In this document: positions 34,693 through 43,536 of the stretch, piece by piece
How the letters are laid out: the number at the start of each line of letters is the position of its first letter
Numbering within the stretch: the stretch's first letter is position 1
Assembly: GCF_016863615.1 (NCBI RefSeq)
Contig: NZ_BOPF01000007.1
Span: 248,001-312,000, forward strand
Origin: Virgisporangium aliadipatigenens
GTDB lineage: Bacteria; Actinomycetota; Actinomycetes; Mycobacteriales; Micromonosporaceae
Direction of reading: 5' to 3'
Length of the DNA stretch: 64,000 nucleotides
Notes under the pieces: generated by a model
Seen by the model: the letters and a program-made list of their open reading frames with translations, nothing else
Database searches by the model: none
What the model was told of the DNA's origin: nothing
Position numbers and translations under genes: made by a program

Positions 34693-34992
34693 ATGTCCTT
34701 CCCTCCCCGGCTCGGAGTCATCGCCCAGCGGACCGTCCTCGACGGCAAGGAGCCCGTGCGCAGCGTGGTCCTCGACGTCGACGGCGACTGGTCCGCGCTC
34801 GACGGCGTCAACGACCCGAACGTCCCCGACGCCTGCGTGCTGGTGCGGATGAGCGTGCTCACCGACGCCGACCCGTCCCTGCTCGATCTCGCCGAGATGG
34901 AGCCGGGGACGGAGGCGTTCCGGGAGGGGCCCGACGCCCCGTGGACGTTCGAGCCCCACACCTACCCCGACGAGCCGGCCGACAACAGCTAG
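34693..34992 (+). CDS. small acidic protein of unknown function
   Basis: The product is 99 residues, acidic and without signal peptide or membrane segment. It begins with a strand pattern (LGVIAQRTVLDGKEPVRSVVLDVDGDW) and contains ACVLVRMSVLTDADPSLLDLAE. Codon use is typical of the region and it starts 7 bases after the Lrp gene, so it is probably real. Similar short proteins are found in actinomycetes as hypothetical. Its stop overlaps the convergent rtcB gene by four bases. Confidence 0.65.
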   Translation: MSFPPRLGVIAQRTVLDGKEPVRSVVLDVDGDWSALDGVNDPNVPDACVLVRMSVLTDADPSLLDLAEMEPGTEAFREGPDAPWTFEPHTYPDEPADNS

Positions 34993-36152
34993 TCGCCCTT
35001 CACGTTGACGATCTGGCGCAGCGTGTGCGTGATCTCGACCAGGTCGGCGGCGTCGGCCATGACCTGGTCGATCGGCTTGTACGCCTGCGGGATCTCGTCG
35101 ATGAACGCGTCCGTGTCGCGGTACTCGATGCCGACCATCGCCTTGCGCAGCTCCTCACGGGTGAACTTCTTCCGCGCGGCCGACCGCGAGTAGTTGCGCC
35201 CGGCGCCGTGCGGTGCGGTGTTCAGCGCGAGCGGGTTGCCCTTGCCGACGACGACGTACGAGGCGTCACCCATCGAACCGGGGATGAGCCCGCGCACCCC
35301 CTTGTCGGCGTTGATGGCGCCCTTGCGCGACAGCCACACCTCCTTGCCGAAGTGCGTCTCGCGGGTCGTGTAGTTGTGGTGGCACTGCACCCGTTCCTGC
35401 TCCTGCACCGGGCCGTGGAACGCCGCGAAGCAGTCGACGACGCGGTCCATCATCTCGTCGCGGTTCTGCAGCGCGAACTCCTGGGCCCAGCGCAGTTCGC
35501 GGATGTAGGTCCAGAACTCGTCGGTGCCCTCGGCGAGGTACGCGAGGTCCGGGTCGGGCAGGCTGATCCACCAGCGCTTCATCGCCTCCTGCGCGACCTT
35601 GATGTGATGCGTGGCGATCTTGTTGCCCACCCCGCGCGAGCCGGAGTGCAGGAACAGCCACACGTAGCCGTGCTGGTCGACGGTGACCTCGATGAAGTGG
35701 TTGCCGGAACCGAGCGTGCCGAGCTGCAGCTCCCAGTTGCCCGCGTAGCGCCGCGGGTCGAACCCGGCCTTCTCGGCGAGTGCCGTCAGCCGCTGCACCC
35801 GCGCCGCGGCGGTGTCCGTGAGGGACGTGTTGTACTGCCCCGCCGACAGCGGCACGGCCGCCTCGATCGCCTCGCGCAGCTTCGCCAGCGGCTTGCGCAG
35901 GTCGTCGCGGTGGTACTGGGTGCGCACGGCCGCCATGCCGCAGCCGATGTCGACGCCCACCGCCGCCGGGATGATCGCGCCCAGCGTCGGGATGACCGAG
36001 CCGACCGTCGCGCCCTTGCCCAGGTGCGCGTCGGGCATCAGCGCGAGGTGCGGGTGGATGAACGGCAACGCGGCGGTCTTCTCCGCCTGCGCGCGCGTGG
36101 CGGGCTCGAGAATGCTCGCCCAGTTCATCAGCCGCTTCGAGATCTGCTCCAT
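34989..36152 (-). CDS. rtcB: RNA-splicing ligase RtcB
   Basis: The product is 387 residues. Metal-binding and guanylylation residues are visible: GVDIGCGMAAVRT, LGSGNHFIEV, HSGSRGVGNKIATHH, HHNYTTRE and the catalytic His in NTAPHGAGRNYSR. RtcB joins RNA 2',3'-cyclic phosphate or 3'-phosphate ends to 5'-OH ends with GTP and manganese. No archease, RtcA or RtcR gene is adjacent, so it acts alone in this locus. A tRNase toxin about 7 kb away makes a repair role possible, but nothing links the two. Confidence 0.93.
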   Translation of the reverse strand: MEQISKRLMNWASILEPATRAQAEKTAALPFIHPHLALMPDAHLGKGATVGSVIPTLGAIIPAAVGVDIGCGMAAVRTQYHRDDLRKPLAKLREAIEAAVPLSAGQYNTSLTDTAAARVQRLTALAEKAGFDPRRYAGNWELQLGTLGSGNHFIEVTVDQHGYVWLFLHSGSRGVGNKIATHHIKVAQEAMKRWWISLPDPDLAYLAEGTDEFWTYIRELRWAQEFALQNRDEMMDRVVDCFAAFHGPVQEQERVQCHHNYTTRETHFGKEVWLSRKGAINADKGVRGLIPGSMGDASYVVVGKGNPLALNTAPHGAGRNYSRSAARKKFTREELRKAMVGIEYRDTDAFIDEIPQAYKPIDQVMADAADLVEITHTLRQIVNVKGD

Positions 36153-36193
36153 GCGGCACACGGTAGACACCCGAAAACAGGTGGCACCGCCAA

Positions 36194-36760
36194 TTAGCGC
36201 TCGTTCCAGTGCCGGATGACCCGCCGGCCGTGCTCGAAGCCCAGCACGGAGAGCGTGGCGGTGTCGAGGCGCAGCAGCCCGCCGCCGGCGACGGGCAGGC
36301 CGATCCAGCGGGCGCCGACGACGCGCAGCGAGTGCCCGTGCGCCACGAGCGCCACGTCGCCGCGCTCCAGCAGCGGCGCGACCCGCCCGAGGAGCCGGTC
36401 GATGCGGGCGCCGACCCGATCGGGGGTCTCGCCGCCGGGTGCGCCGTCGGTCCAGAGGTTCCACTCCGGGCGGGTGGCGTGGATCTCCTTGGTGGTGATG
36501 CCCTCGTACTCGCCGTAGTGCCACTCGGCGAGGTCCTCGGTCTCCTCGGCGGGGGAGAGCCCGGCGAGGTGGGCGGTCGCCGTCGCGCGCACCCGCGGGC
36601 TGGTCAGCACCGCGACGAAGGCGTGCTCGCGCAGTCGCGGGACCAGGTCGCGGGCCTGTTGCTCGCCGCGCGGCGTCAGCTCCTTCTCGGTGAACGACGT
36701 GTGCCTGCCGCTCGCGCTCCACTCGGTCTCGCCGTGCCGCACCAGTACCAACTCGCCCAC
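36194..36760 (-). CDS. histidine phosphatase (phosphoglycerate-mutase-like) family protein
   Basis: The product is 188 residues. The catalytic RHG motif is in LVLVRHGETEW near residue 8, the second His in LVAHGHSLRVVGARW near 148, and the acid Glu in EWHYGEYEG near 85. It resembles MSMEG/Rv2135c-type acid phosphatases and could act on small phosphate esters. GTG 36760 is chosen because TAGGCT lies seven bases upstream on the minus strand; a longer frame would enter the sigma factor gene. Confidence 0.88.
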   Translation of the reverse strand: MGELVLVRHGETEWSASGRHTSFTEKELTPRGEQQARDLVPRLREHAFVAVLTSPRVRATATAHLAGLSPAEETEDLAEWHYGEYEGITTKEIHATRPEWNLWTDGAPGGETPDRVGARIDRLLGRVAPLLERGDVALVAHGHSLRVVGARWIGLPVAGGGLLRLDTATLSVLGFEHGRRVIRHWNER

Positions 36761-36770
36761 GCCGTCGAGC

Positions 36771-38048
36771 CTAGGCGAGGCGTGCGGCCCGCGCATGGAG
36801 GTAGCGCCGGCGAGGGAGGCTGGGGGTCTTGTCCGCCGCCGTGCGGTAGGCGGTGCGTGCGCCGTCGCGGTCGCCGGACAGTTCGAGCAGGTGGGCGCGG
36901 ACCGAGTGGTAGCGGTGGTCGTCGTCGAGCCGGTCCGACAGTCCCTCCAGCAGCGCCAGCCCGTGCAGCGGGCCGCGGGCCATCGCGACCGCCACGGCGT
37001 GGTTCAGCGCGACGACGGGGTTGGCGGACATGGCGGGCAGCCGCAGCAGCAGCCCGTACAGGGCCTCGATCTGCGGCCAGTCGGTCGAGTCCGCGTCGGG
37101 CGCCTCGTCGTGCAGGGCCGCGATCGCCGCCTGCAACTGGTACGGCCCGGTGGGCCCCCTCGGCAGGGCGGCCTCGACCAGCGCGACGCCCTCGGCGATC
37201 TGCGCGGCGTTCCACAACGAACGGTCCTGCTCGGCCATCGGCACCGGTGCGCCGTCGGCGGCGGTGCGGGCCGGCCGGCGAGCGTCGGTCAGCAGCATCA
37301 GCGCCAGCAGCCCGGCGACCTCGCTGTCCCCCGGCAGCAGCCGGTGCACCAGGCGGGCCAGCCGGATCGCCTCGGCGGCCAGGTCGGCGCGGTGCACCGA
37401 GGGCCCGCCGGTGCTGGCGTAGCCCTCGTTGAAGATCAGGTACAGCGTGTGCAGGACGGCGGCGAGCCGCTCCCCGCGAACCGCGTCGGGCGGCAGCCGG
37501 AACGGCACCCCGCTCGCCTTCACGCTCCGCTTCGCCCGGGTGATCCGGCGCGCCATCGTCGCCTCCGGCACCAGGAACGCCCGCGCGATCTCCGCCGTCG
37601 TCAGGCCGCCCACGGCGCGCAGCGTCAACGCGATCTGCGACGCCGTCGAGAGGGCCGGATGGCAGCAGAGGAACAGCAGCACCAGCGTGTCGTCGGTGTC
37701 ACCGGGCGGCGCGTCGGCCGGCGGGGCGTGCCGCTCCGCGGGAAGGATCCACTGCTGGGCGGTCCGCTCTCGACGTTCCCTCGACTGCTGGGAACGCAGG
37801 ATGTCGGTGAGCCGGCGGGCGGCGACGGTGATCAGCCACGCGCGCGGACTGTCCGGAACGCCCTCGACCGGCCACTGCGTCGCGGCGGCCAGCAGCGCCT
37901 CCTGGGTCGCGTCCTCGGCGGCGTCGAAGTGCCCGTAGCGCCGGGTCACCGCGCCCACGACCTGCGGCGCCAGCTGACGCAGCAGGTCCGTCTGTGGCCC
38001 GCTCAGTGCGTGGCGCCGCCCGGCGGCGGCGACCTCCTTCCGCTCCAC
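36771..38048 (-). CDS. ECF42-type RNA polymerase sigma factor
   Basis: The product is 425 residues from GTG 38048, with GGAGGGAG nine bases upstream. Sigma region 2 (residues ~25-90) includes DAAEDATQEALLAA and RAWLITVAARRLTDILR. Region 4 lies near residues 125-185 with GLTTAEIARAFLVPEATMARRITRAK. A C-terminal TPR-like extension of about 230 residues (ALYGLLLRLPAMSANPVVALNHAVAVAM...) replaces an anti-sigma factor. This extended type is known as ECF42 and is normally encoded beside YCII/DGPF proteins, as here. Confidence 0.9.
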   Translation of the reverse strand: MERKEVAAAGRRHALSGPQTDLLRQLAPQVVGAVTRRYGHFDAAEDATQEALLAAATQWPVEGVPDSPRAWLITVAARRLTDILRSQQSRERRERTAQQWILPAERHAPPADAPPGDTDDTLVLLFLCCHPALSTASQIALTLRAVGGLTTAEIARAFLVPEATMARRITRAKRSVKASGVPFRLPPDAVRGERLAAVLHTLYLIFNEGYASTGGPSVHRADLAAEAIRLARLVHRLLPGDSEVAGLLALMLLTDARRPARTAADGAPVPMAEQDRSLWNAAQIAEGVALVEAALPRGPTGPYQLQAAIAALHDEAPDADSTDWPQIEALYGLLLRLPAMSANPVVALNHAVAVAMARGPLHGLALLEGLSDRLDDDHRYHSVRAHLLELSGDRDGARTAYRTAADKTPSLPRRRYLHARAARLA

Positions 38049-38108
38049 TACGTTCCGCTCCCTCCGGCCGCCGCCGCGGCGCCACGCACACGCTCGAGGA
38101 CGGCCGGG

Positions 38109-38519
38109 CTAGAGATCGAACTCCTCGATCGACTCGGCGAGCGGCCGCACGTCGGCGTAGCCGCGGGCGGCGACCCCGGGCGGCGCCGGGCAGTCGCCCA
38201 GCCGTGCGGCGATCTCGGTGGCCCGGTCGAAGCTCTCGCACTCGACGATCCAGTAGCCGGCCAGCACCTCCTCGGCCTCGGCGTACGGCCCGTCGGTGAC
38301 GACGTTCGTGCCGGGGCCGAGCCGGCGGGTGTGCACCGGCGCGGTGAGCCCCCGGGTCTCGACCAGTTCGCCGGACTCCTCGAGCGACTTGTTGAACTCC
38401 GTCATGAACGCGTGCAGCGCCGCGAAGTCCTCGGGGCCGTACGCCCCCGGCGAGCTGTCCTTGCCGGTCATCTGGTCGTAGTCGCGCTGCGAGGCGTAGG
38501 TCAGGATCATGTACTTCAC
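38109..38519 (-). CDS. YCII/DGPF-domain protein
   Basis: The product is 136 residues from GTG 38519, with GAGGAGG five bases upstream. It has the YCII ferredoxin-like fold, with YMILTY at the N-terminus and the DGPF-like motif TDGPYAEAEEVLAGYWIVEC. It lies 60 bases before the ECF42 sigma gene in the same direction. In other actinomycetes such proteins are both partners and targets of ECF42 sigma factors. Its biochemical activity is unknown. Confidence 0.88.
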   Translation of the reverse strand: MKYMILTYASQRDYDQMTGKDSSPGAYGPEDFAALHAFMTEFNKSLEESGELVETRGLTAPVHTRRLGPGTNVVTDGPYAEAEEVLAGYWIVECESFDRATEIAARLGDCPAPPGVAARGYADVRPLAESIEEFDL

Positions 38520-38604
38520 GGGTCCTCCTCGGGTCGGGACGCCCCGTCCGGGCGCCGCTCACCCGGGACGTCGGAACGGGCCGCCCCGTACCGGACATCC
38601 TCCG

Positions 38605-39129
38605 TCAGGATTTTCCGCAGTGTTCCAGGATCGCGGCCACGACCTGCTCCGGCGCGGCCGTCGCGTCGATCCGCCAGGTGGCCGGCTCGGTGCCGGCCAG
38701 CCCGTCCAGCGCGGCCGCGCTCGCGACGTGGTCGTGCCGCCACACCCGCGCGTCCCCGGTCGTGGCGTCGTCGCCGTCGATGCGCGCGTGCAGGTCGTCG
38801 GCCGGGAGGGTCAGCACGAACTGCCGCACCGCCAGCCCGCGCCCCCGCAGCCCGCCCAGGATCGCGGCCCGGTAGCCCGCGTCGACCAGTGTCATCGGCA
38901 CGACCCAGGTGCCGCCGTAGGACTCGGCGAGCCCGCCGAGCGTGTGCACGGTCAGCTCCCGCCACAGGGGCAGGTCCTGGAAGTCGTCGACCTGCCCCGG
39001 CACGAAGCGCATCAGCACGTAGCCGATGTACTCGGGGTCGTAGAGATGCCCGTCCGGCAGGGCCTTCAGGAGAAGTTCGGCGGTCGTGGACTTGCCCGCG
39101 CCGAAGGCGCCGTTCACCCAGACGATCAC
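38605..39129 (-). CDS. TmrB-like P-loop ATP-binding protein
   Basis: The product is 174 residues. The Walker A motif GAFGAGKST is near residue 7. The pattern DPEYIGYVLMRFVP, DFQDLPLWRELTVHTLGGLAE and WVVPMTLVDAGYRAAILGGL matches Bacillus TmrB, which gives tunicamycin resistance by binding the drug, and related small kinases. Whether this protein confers resistance is not shown by the sequence; many actinomycete homologues are unstudied. A charged secreted-protein gene lies directly upstream. Confidence 0.8.
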   Translation of the reverse strand: MIVWVNGAFGAGKSTTAELLLKALPDGHLYDPEYIGYVLMRFVPGQVDDFQDLPLWRELTVHTLGGLAESYGGTWVVPMTLVDAGYRAAILGGLRGRGLAVRQFVLTLPADDLHARIDGDDATTGDARVWRHDHVASAAALDGLAGTEPATWRIDATAAPEQVVAAILEHCGKS

Positions 39130-39142
39130 CGATGGAGGATAC

Positions 39143-39685
39143 CTACTCCGCGTGCGTCTTCGACGTGCTCGGCTTCGGCTTCTCCTTCTCCTTGTCCTTG
39201 CTCTTCTCGGTCTTCGACGGCTTCGGCGACTCCTTCGGGGACTTCGACTCGGCGGGCTTCGGGGTCGGCTTGGTCGACGGCTTCACCTCGCCGTGGCGGC
39301 CCTTGTCGTCGCCGGGGGAGTGCGTGAGGCCGGGTGCCGGCGACTTCCGGTTGTCCTCGGGACGGCCGCTCGCGCTCGGGACGGCCCCGTCCGCCGAGGG
39401 AACGGCGTGCCCGGACGGGATCGCCGCCACCTGCGAGGGCCTCGGCGACTCCTTCGCGGTGGACGGCTTCGGCGCGGCGGACTTCTCCCCACCCGGCTTC
39501 TGGCCGGGCCTGTCCTCGACCTTCTTCGGCACGCCCAGCCCGCCGGCGACGTCGTGCGCGACGTTCTGCACCGGGGCGGGCAGCGCGCCCGTCTCGGCGG
39601 CCACCGCACCGACCCCGCCGGTCAGGCCCACGACCCCGAGGGCCACCTTCGCCGCGAGCGACTTCGCCAGCAATCCACCGAGCAT
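39143..39685 (-). CDS. exported Lys/Pro/Ser-rich protein
   Basis: The product is 180 residues. A hydrophobic N-terminus (residues ~1-30, LAAKVALGVVGLTGGVGAVAA) is followed by a low-complexity region. The last ~80 residues are almost only Lys, Pro, Ser, Glu and Thr (KPTPKPAESKSPKESPKPSK). Such tails span or bind the cell wall in actinomycetes. It may belong with the adjacent DUF1707-like membrane protein. No known domain is recognised. Confidence 0.7.
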   Translation of the reverse strand: MLGGLLAKSLAAKVALGVVGLTGGVGAVAAETGALPAPVQNVAHDVAGGLGVPKKVEDRPGQKPGGEKSAAPKPSTAKESPRPSQVAAIPSGHAVPSADGAVPSASGRPEDNRKSPAPGLTHSPGDDKGRHGEVKPSTKPTPKPAESKSPKESPKPSKTEKSKDKEKEKPKPSTSKTHAE

Positions 39686-39700
39686 GCGCGCCTGCCTTCG

Positions 39701-40204
39701 TCACGGCCGGCGGGGGGCGCCTCCGGCCTCGTGGTCCCAGTTCAGGCCCGGCTGGCTGCGATCCGGGTCCGCGCCGGGTGCGATCCGGGTTCCGTACCGG
39801 GTCCGGTGATCGGCCTCGACCAGCCACCAGAGCGCGGCCACGAGCAGCCCGCCGGGCACGAACGTCCACAGCCACCAAGGGCCGTCCCAGTCGGCAGTCG
39901 TGACGACGATCAGCGCCCACACCACGAACTGCACGGCGCAGGCGAGCAGCCACCCGAGCGCCGCCCAGCGCAGCAGCGCCGGCAGGAGCGACGGGCGTTC
40001 GGCGCCGGGCGCGCCGGCCAGCGCGGCGTGCAGGTCGCCCCGGGTCTCGGCGGCGGCCACCCGGGAGCGGTGCAGGGCGGCCTGCTCGTCGGTGAGCGCG
40101 CCGGCGTCGCGCAGCCGGGCGACGCGGGCCGCCGCGCGGGCGCGTTCGGCGTCGCCGACCGCGACGAACTCGGGCCAGAGCAGGGCGGACAGATCGGGTC
40201 TCAT
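39701..40204 (-). CDS. membrane protein with DUF1707-like N-terminus
   Basis: The product is 167 residues from ATG 40204, with GGAGG five bases upstream; ATG 40219 is an alternative. Residues ~15-65 resemble the DUF1707/SHOCT helical hairpin (VGDAERARAAARVARLRDAGALTDEQAALHRSRV). Two membrane helices follow at about 80-130. The tail is charged. These proteins are common in actinomycetes without assigned function. Confidence 0.7.
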   Translation of the reverse strand: MRPDLSALLWPEFVAVGDAERARAAARVARLRDAGALTDEQAALHRSRVAAAETRGDLHAALAGAPGAERPSLLPALLRWAALGWLLACAVQFVVWALIVVTTADWDGPWWLWTFVPGGLLVAALWWLVEADHRTRYGTRIAPGADPDRSQPGLNWDHEAGGAPRRP

Positions 40205-40268
40205 GACTACCTCCGTCATCGGTTGACACCGATCGTGCTCGGCTCACCCGCCGTGGACACGGGTGCTG

Positions 40269-42632
40269 TCACCACTTCCGGGGGAACGTCATCACCACCG
40301 ACGTCGCCACCCCGACGGCCGCGGTCGCGGCGGCCACGGCGGCGAGCGTTCCCCACGGGAGCACCGGCACGGGGAGGTCGCCGGTCAGCCGCAGCAGCGC
40401 CGCGCACAGCGCGCCCAGCGCCAGAACGGCCGCCCCGAGGGCCAGCACCACCCCGACCGCCACGACGAACAGCGCCTCGCCGGCCACCACGCGCAGCCGC
40501 TGACCGGCGGTGGCGCCGGCCAGCCGCAGGAGTGCGAGGCCGGCGGCGCGTTCCCGGGCGGCCATCAGCGTCGTGCCCAGGACGGAGAGGCCGGCGTACA
40601 GCAGCGCGAGGCCGAGCACGGCGTCGATGCCGGTCGCCTTGACGCCGCCGCGCTCCGGCGGGGGATCGACGGTCGCGCCGAGGTTCCGGACGGCCGCCTC
40701 GACCGCGGCCCGATCGGCCCGCCGCACGAACACCCGATCGGCGAGCGGCCGCGCGGGATGCGCGTGCGTCAGGAAGGCCCCGTGGCCGCCGACGCCCTCG
40801 CGCAGCACCGCCACCACCCGCAGGGCCGCCGGGCTGCCGTCAGCGCGCCAGACGCGCACGGTGTCGCCGACGTCGCGGCCCCACTCGCGGTCCACCACGA
40901 TCGTGTCGTCGGCCAGGTCCGCCACCGAACCGGCCAGCACCGGCAGCCCGGCCAGCGCGGCCGGGTCGACGGTGTGCGCCGTGCGCCGCAGCAGGGCGAC
41001 GCCCTCCTCCAGGTCGTACACGCTCGTCGGGTAGCTGACCGCGACGTCGGCGTTCCCGATCGCGCGCAGCCGCGCCACCGCCTCGGCGGAAAGCCCCGGC
41101 GTCCCGGCCGGCACCACGACGAACGCCCCCGGCACCCGCCCCTCGGCCGCCTCCGCCCGCTCGATCGTGGCCGTGATTCCCGGCAGGCAGGCGGCGAGGC
41201 CCACGGTGAGCAGTACCGGTGCGGCCGTCGCGGCGGTCCGGCGGGACGCGGCGAGCGCCCCCTCGCGCACCAGCAGCCCGGTCGCGCCGCGCAGCCGCGC
41301 CAACGGCGTCCCGAGCAGCCGCGCGGCCGGCCCCACCAGCACCGGCGCCAGCAGCGCGAACGCCACCACGAGCAGCAGCACCGCCGGCACGTACTGCTTG
41401 CGCTTGAGCGCGTCGGCCGGTTCGGCCACCACCGGCCCGAACGTCGTCACCAGCGCGGCACCGCCGATCAGCACCGCCCACAGCCACCGTCCCGGGGTCA
41501 TCGTCCGACCCTCCACACTGGACTCCCGCAGGGCCTCGGCCGGCCCGACCCGCCCCGCGCGCCGCGCCGCCGTCCACACGCCGGCGAGCGCCGCGACCAG
41601 CCCGGCACCGAACGCCACCACCAGCGCCGCCGTGCTCTCCGGCACGGTGAACCAGTCCGGTGCGAACCCCCGCGCGACAAGCCGTTCCGCGAGGCGCGGC
41701 GCACCGAGCCGGCCCAGGGCACAGCCGGTGGCCGCGGCGAGCACACCGAGCGCGAGCCCTTCGGCGAGGACCGAACGCCGCACCTGCCCGGGCGTCGCGC
41801 CGGCGGTGCGCAGCAGGGCCAGTTCGCGGCGGCGCTGCGCCACCCCGTACGCGAACGTCCCCGCCACGACGAACGCGCTCACGAACGCCGCTATCCCGCC
41901 GGCGGTGCCGACCAGGGAGTTCGCGGCGACCAGCGCCTGCGCGTCGGCCGCGGCGTCCGGGTCGAACCGCCGCAGCCGCGCCCCGGCGTACACCCGCCCG
42001 TCGGTGCCGACCGCCGCGCCGACCCGTTCGGCCGGTGCCTCGACGATCAGCGCGTCGATGCGGGGAAACAGCCGGGCGGCCTCGGCACCGGTGAAGAACA
42101 GCGCCTTCTCGAACCGCGCCGGCGCCAGCACCCCCACGACCGTGTACTCCCGGCGTCCGGCGTCGGTCAACACGCCGACCCGTTCGCCCGGCCGCGCACC
42201 ACCGGCCCACACCACGACCTCGTGGTCCCCGGCCGGCTCCCGCCCGGCGTCCAGCCGGTGCGCCCCGAACGCCGCCGCCGGCCACGGCCGCCCCACCTGG
42301 TCCGCCCCGCCGCCGGCCAGCTGCGCGTAGCCGATCCGGTCCTCGACGACGGCGCCGGTCGCCCGCACCCGCGCCACGACGTCCGGGGAGAGTCCGTGCG
42401 GCACCGCGAGCGGCTGCGTCCGCAGGCCGTGCGCGGTCGGCACGGCCAGTTTGCCGACCGGCGCCACGACGGTGCGGGCGTGCGCGTAGCGCTGCGGCGG
42501 CAGGGGCCGCGCGCCGAGCGTGCCGGCGAGGACGAGGCCCATGGCGGCGACCAGCCCGACGCCGGCGGTCAGCGCCAGGAATCCGGCGATCAGGCCGCTC
42601 CACCGGGCCCGCAACGAGGCGAGGATCAGCAT
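40269..42632 (-). CDS. FtsX-like ABC transporter permease (large, two-unit)
   Basis: The product is 787 residues with about ten membrane helices. There are two FtsX units, each with an extracytoplasmic domain: one between helices 1 and 2 (residues ~45-260) and another near 480-650. Coupling motifs are LALLRTAGATPGQVRRSVLA and LALLRLAGATAGQRLRVVAG. The size and layout fit the MacB/BceB-related permeases that expel or detect peptide antibiotics. It overlaps the ATPase gene by seven bases. Compared with the permease at 15288-16619, it has much larger outside domains. Confidence 0.9.
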   Translation of the reverse strand: MLILASLRARWSGLIAGFLALTAGVGLVAAMGLVLAGTLGARPLPPQRYAHARTVVAPVGKLAVPTAHGLRTQPLAVPHGLSPDVVARVRATGAVVEDRIGYAQLAGGGADQVGRPWPAAAFGAHRLDAGREPAGDHEVVVWAGGARPGERVGVLTDAGRREYTVVGVLAPARFEKALFFTGAEAARLFPRIDALIVEAPAERVGAAVGTDGRVYAGARLRRFDPDAAADAQALVAANSLVGTAGGIAAFVSAFVVAGTFAYGVAQRRRELALLRTAGATPGQVRRSVLAEGLALGVLAAATGCALGRLGAPRLAERLVARGFAPDWFTVPESTAALVVAFGAGLVAALAGVWTAARRAGRVGPAEALRESSVEGRTMTPGRWLWAVLIGGAALVTTFGPVVAEPADALKRKQYVPAVLLLVVAFALLAPVLVGPAARLLGTPLARLRGATGLLVREGALAASRRTAATAAPVLLTVGLAACLPGITATIERAEAAEGRVPGAFVVVPAGTPGLSAEAVARLRAIGNADVAVSYPTSVYDLEEGVALLRRTAHTVDPAALAGLPVLAGSVADLADDTIVVDREWGRDVGDTVRVWRADGSPAALRVVAVLREGVGGHGAFLTHAHPARPLADRVFVRRADRAAVEAAVRNLGATVDPPPERGGVKATGIDAVLGLALLYAGLSVLGTTLMAARERAAGLALLRLAGATAGQRLRVVAGEALFVVAVGVVLALGAAVLALGALCAALLRLTGDLPVPVLPWGTLAAVAAATAAVGVATSVVMTFPRKW

Positions 42633-43426
42633 GCGGCACCCCCGGCGACGTCCACGCCGTGCCCGACCCCGCCGAGACCCTGCGCGCCGCGGCCGGCGGG
42701 ATCCGGGCCGGTGGCGGCCGTCGGGGCGGCGAGCCAGGCGGCGACCTGTTCCGGGGTCGGGCGGTCGAGCCGACCCGCGACGCGGCCGTCCGCCAGGAAC
42801 ACCACCCGGTCCGCGTACCCCGCCGCCACCGGGTCGTGCGTCACCATGATCAATGTCTGGCCCGCGGTGTCGACCAGCCGGCGCAGCATCCCCAGCACCT
42901 CGTGCCCGGTGGCCCGGTCCAGCGCGCCCGTGGGTTCGTCCGCGAAGAGCACCGCCGGCTCGGTCACCAGCGCCCGCGCGATCGCCACCCGCTGCTGCTG
43001 CCCGCCGGAGAGCGCGCCGGGGCGGTGCCGTTCGCGGCCGGCGAGGCCCACGTCGGCGAGCGCGCGCCGCACCGTCGCCCGGTCCGGCCGGCGTCCGGCG
43101 AGGCGCAGCGGCAGGCCGACGTTCTGCTCGGCGGTCAGGGTCGGCAGCAGGTTGAACGCCTGGAACACGAAGCCGATCCGCTCCCGCCGCAGCCGCGTGA
43201 GCCGCCCCTCGGAGAGGCCGGTCAGCGTCACACCGGCGACCTCGACCCGGCCGGCGTCCGGACGGTCCAGCCCCGCCGCGCACTGCAGCAGCGTCGACTT
43301 GCCCGAGCCGGACGGCCCCATGATCGCCGTGAACGTCCCCGCGCCGAACCCGATCGTCACATCGTCGAGGGCGGTGACCGCCCCGTACCGCCGGCGCACC
43401 GACCACAACCGCACCACCTCGTCCAT
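42626..43426 (-). CDS. ABC transporter ATP-binding protein (MacB/BceA type)
   Basis: The product is 266 residues from ATG 43426. Walker A is GPSGSGKST, the Q-loop is FVFQAFNLLPTLTAEQNV, the signature is LSGGQQQRVAIARAL, Walker B is VLFADEPTGALD and the H-loop is IMVTHDP. An extra ~35-residue Gly/Ala/Pro-rich C-terminus follows the domain. It pairs with the permease downstream. The kinase and regulator genes are divergent, 110 bases away. Confidence 0.92.
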   Translation of the reverse strand: MDEVVRLWSVRRRYGAVTALDDVTIGFGAGTFTAIMGPSGSGKSTLLQCAAGLDRPDAGRVEVAGVTLTGLSEGRLTRLRRERIGFVFQAFNLLPTLTAEQNVGLPLRLAGRRPDRATVRRALADVGLAGRERHRPGALSGGQQQRVAIARALVTEPAVLFADEPTGALDRATGHEVLGMLRRLVDTAGQTLIMVTHDPVAAGYADRVVFLADGRVAGRLDRPTPEQVAAWLAAPTAATGPDPAGRGAQGLGGVGHGVDVAGGAAC

Positions 43427-43483
43427 GCGAACAAGCACACCGGCCGGGACCGGGAAGATCACTCATGCGGGACGGAGGAGCGG

Positions 43484-43528
43484 GGTAGATCTTTCTCTAC
43501 CGACCGGCCCGGCGGTGCCCGTTACGCT
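43484..43528. promoter_or_regulatory. inverted repeat and promoter between the divergent transporter and kinase genes
   Basis: GGTAGA at 43484-43489 and TCTACC at 43496-43501 form a perfect inverted repeat with six bases between. TACGCT at 43523-43528 is a -10 eight bases before ATG 43537, so the kinase transcript appears leaderless. The inverted repeat is a candidate binding site of the response regulator encoded at 44724. Confidence 0.5.
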
Positions 43529-43536
43529 TCCGGCGC

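Noticed and set aside
34989-36152. RNA repair operon linking RtcB with the tRNase toxin at 27-28 kb
   Set aside because: They are 7 kb apart with unrelated genes between them and no shared regulatory motif; a functional link would be speculation.
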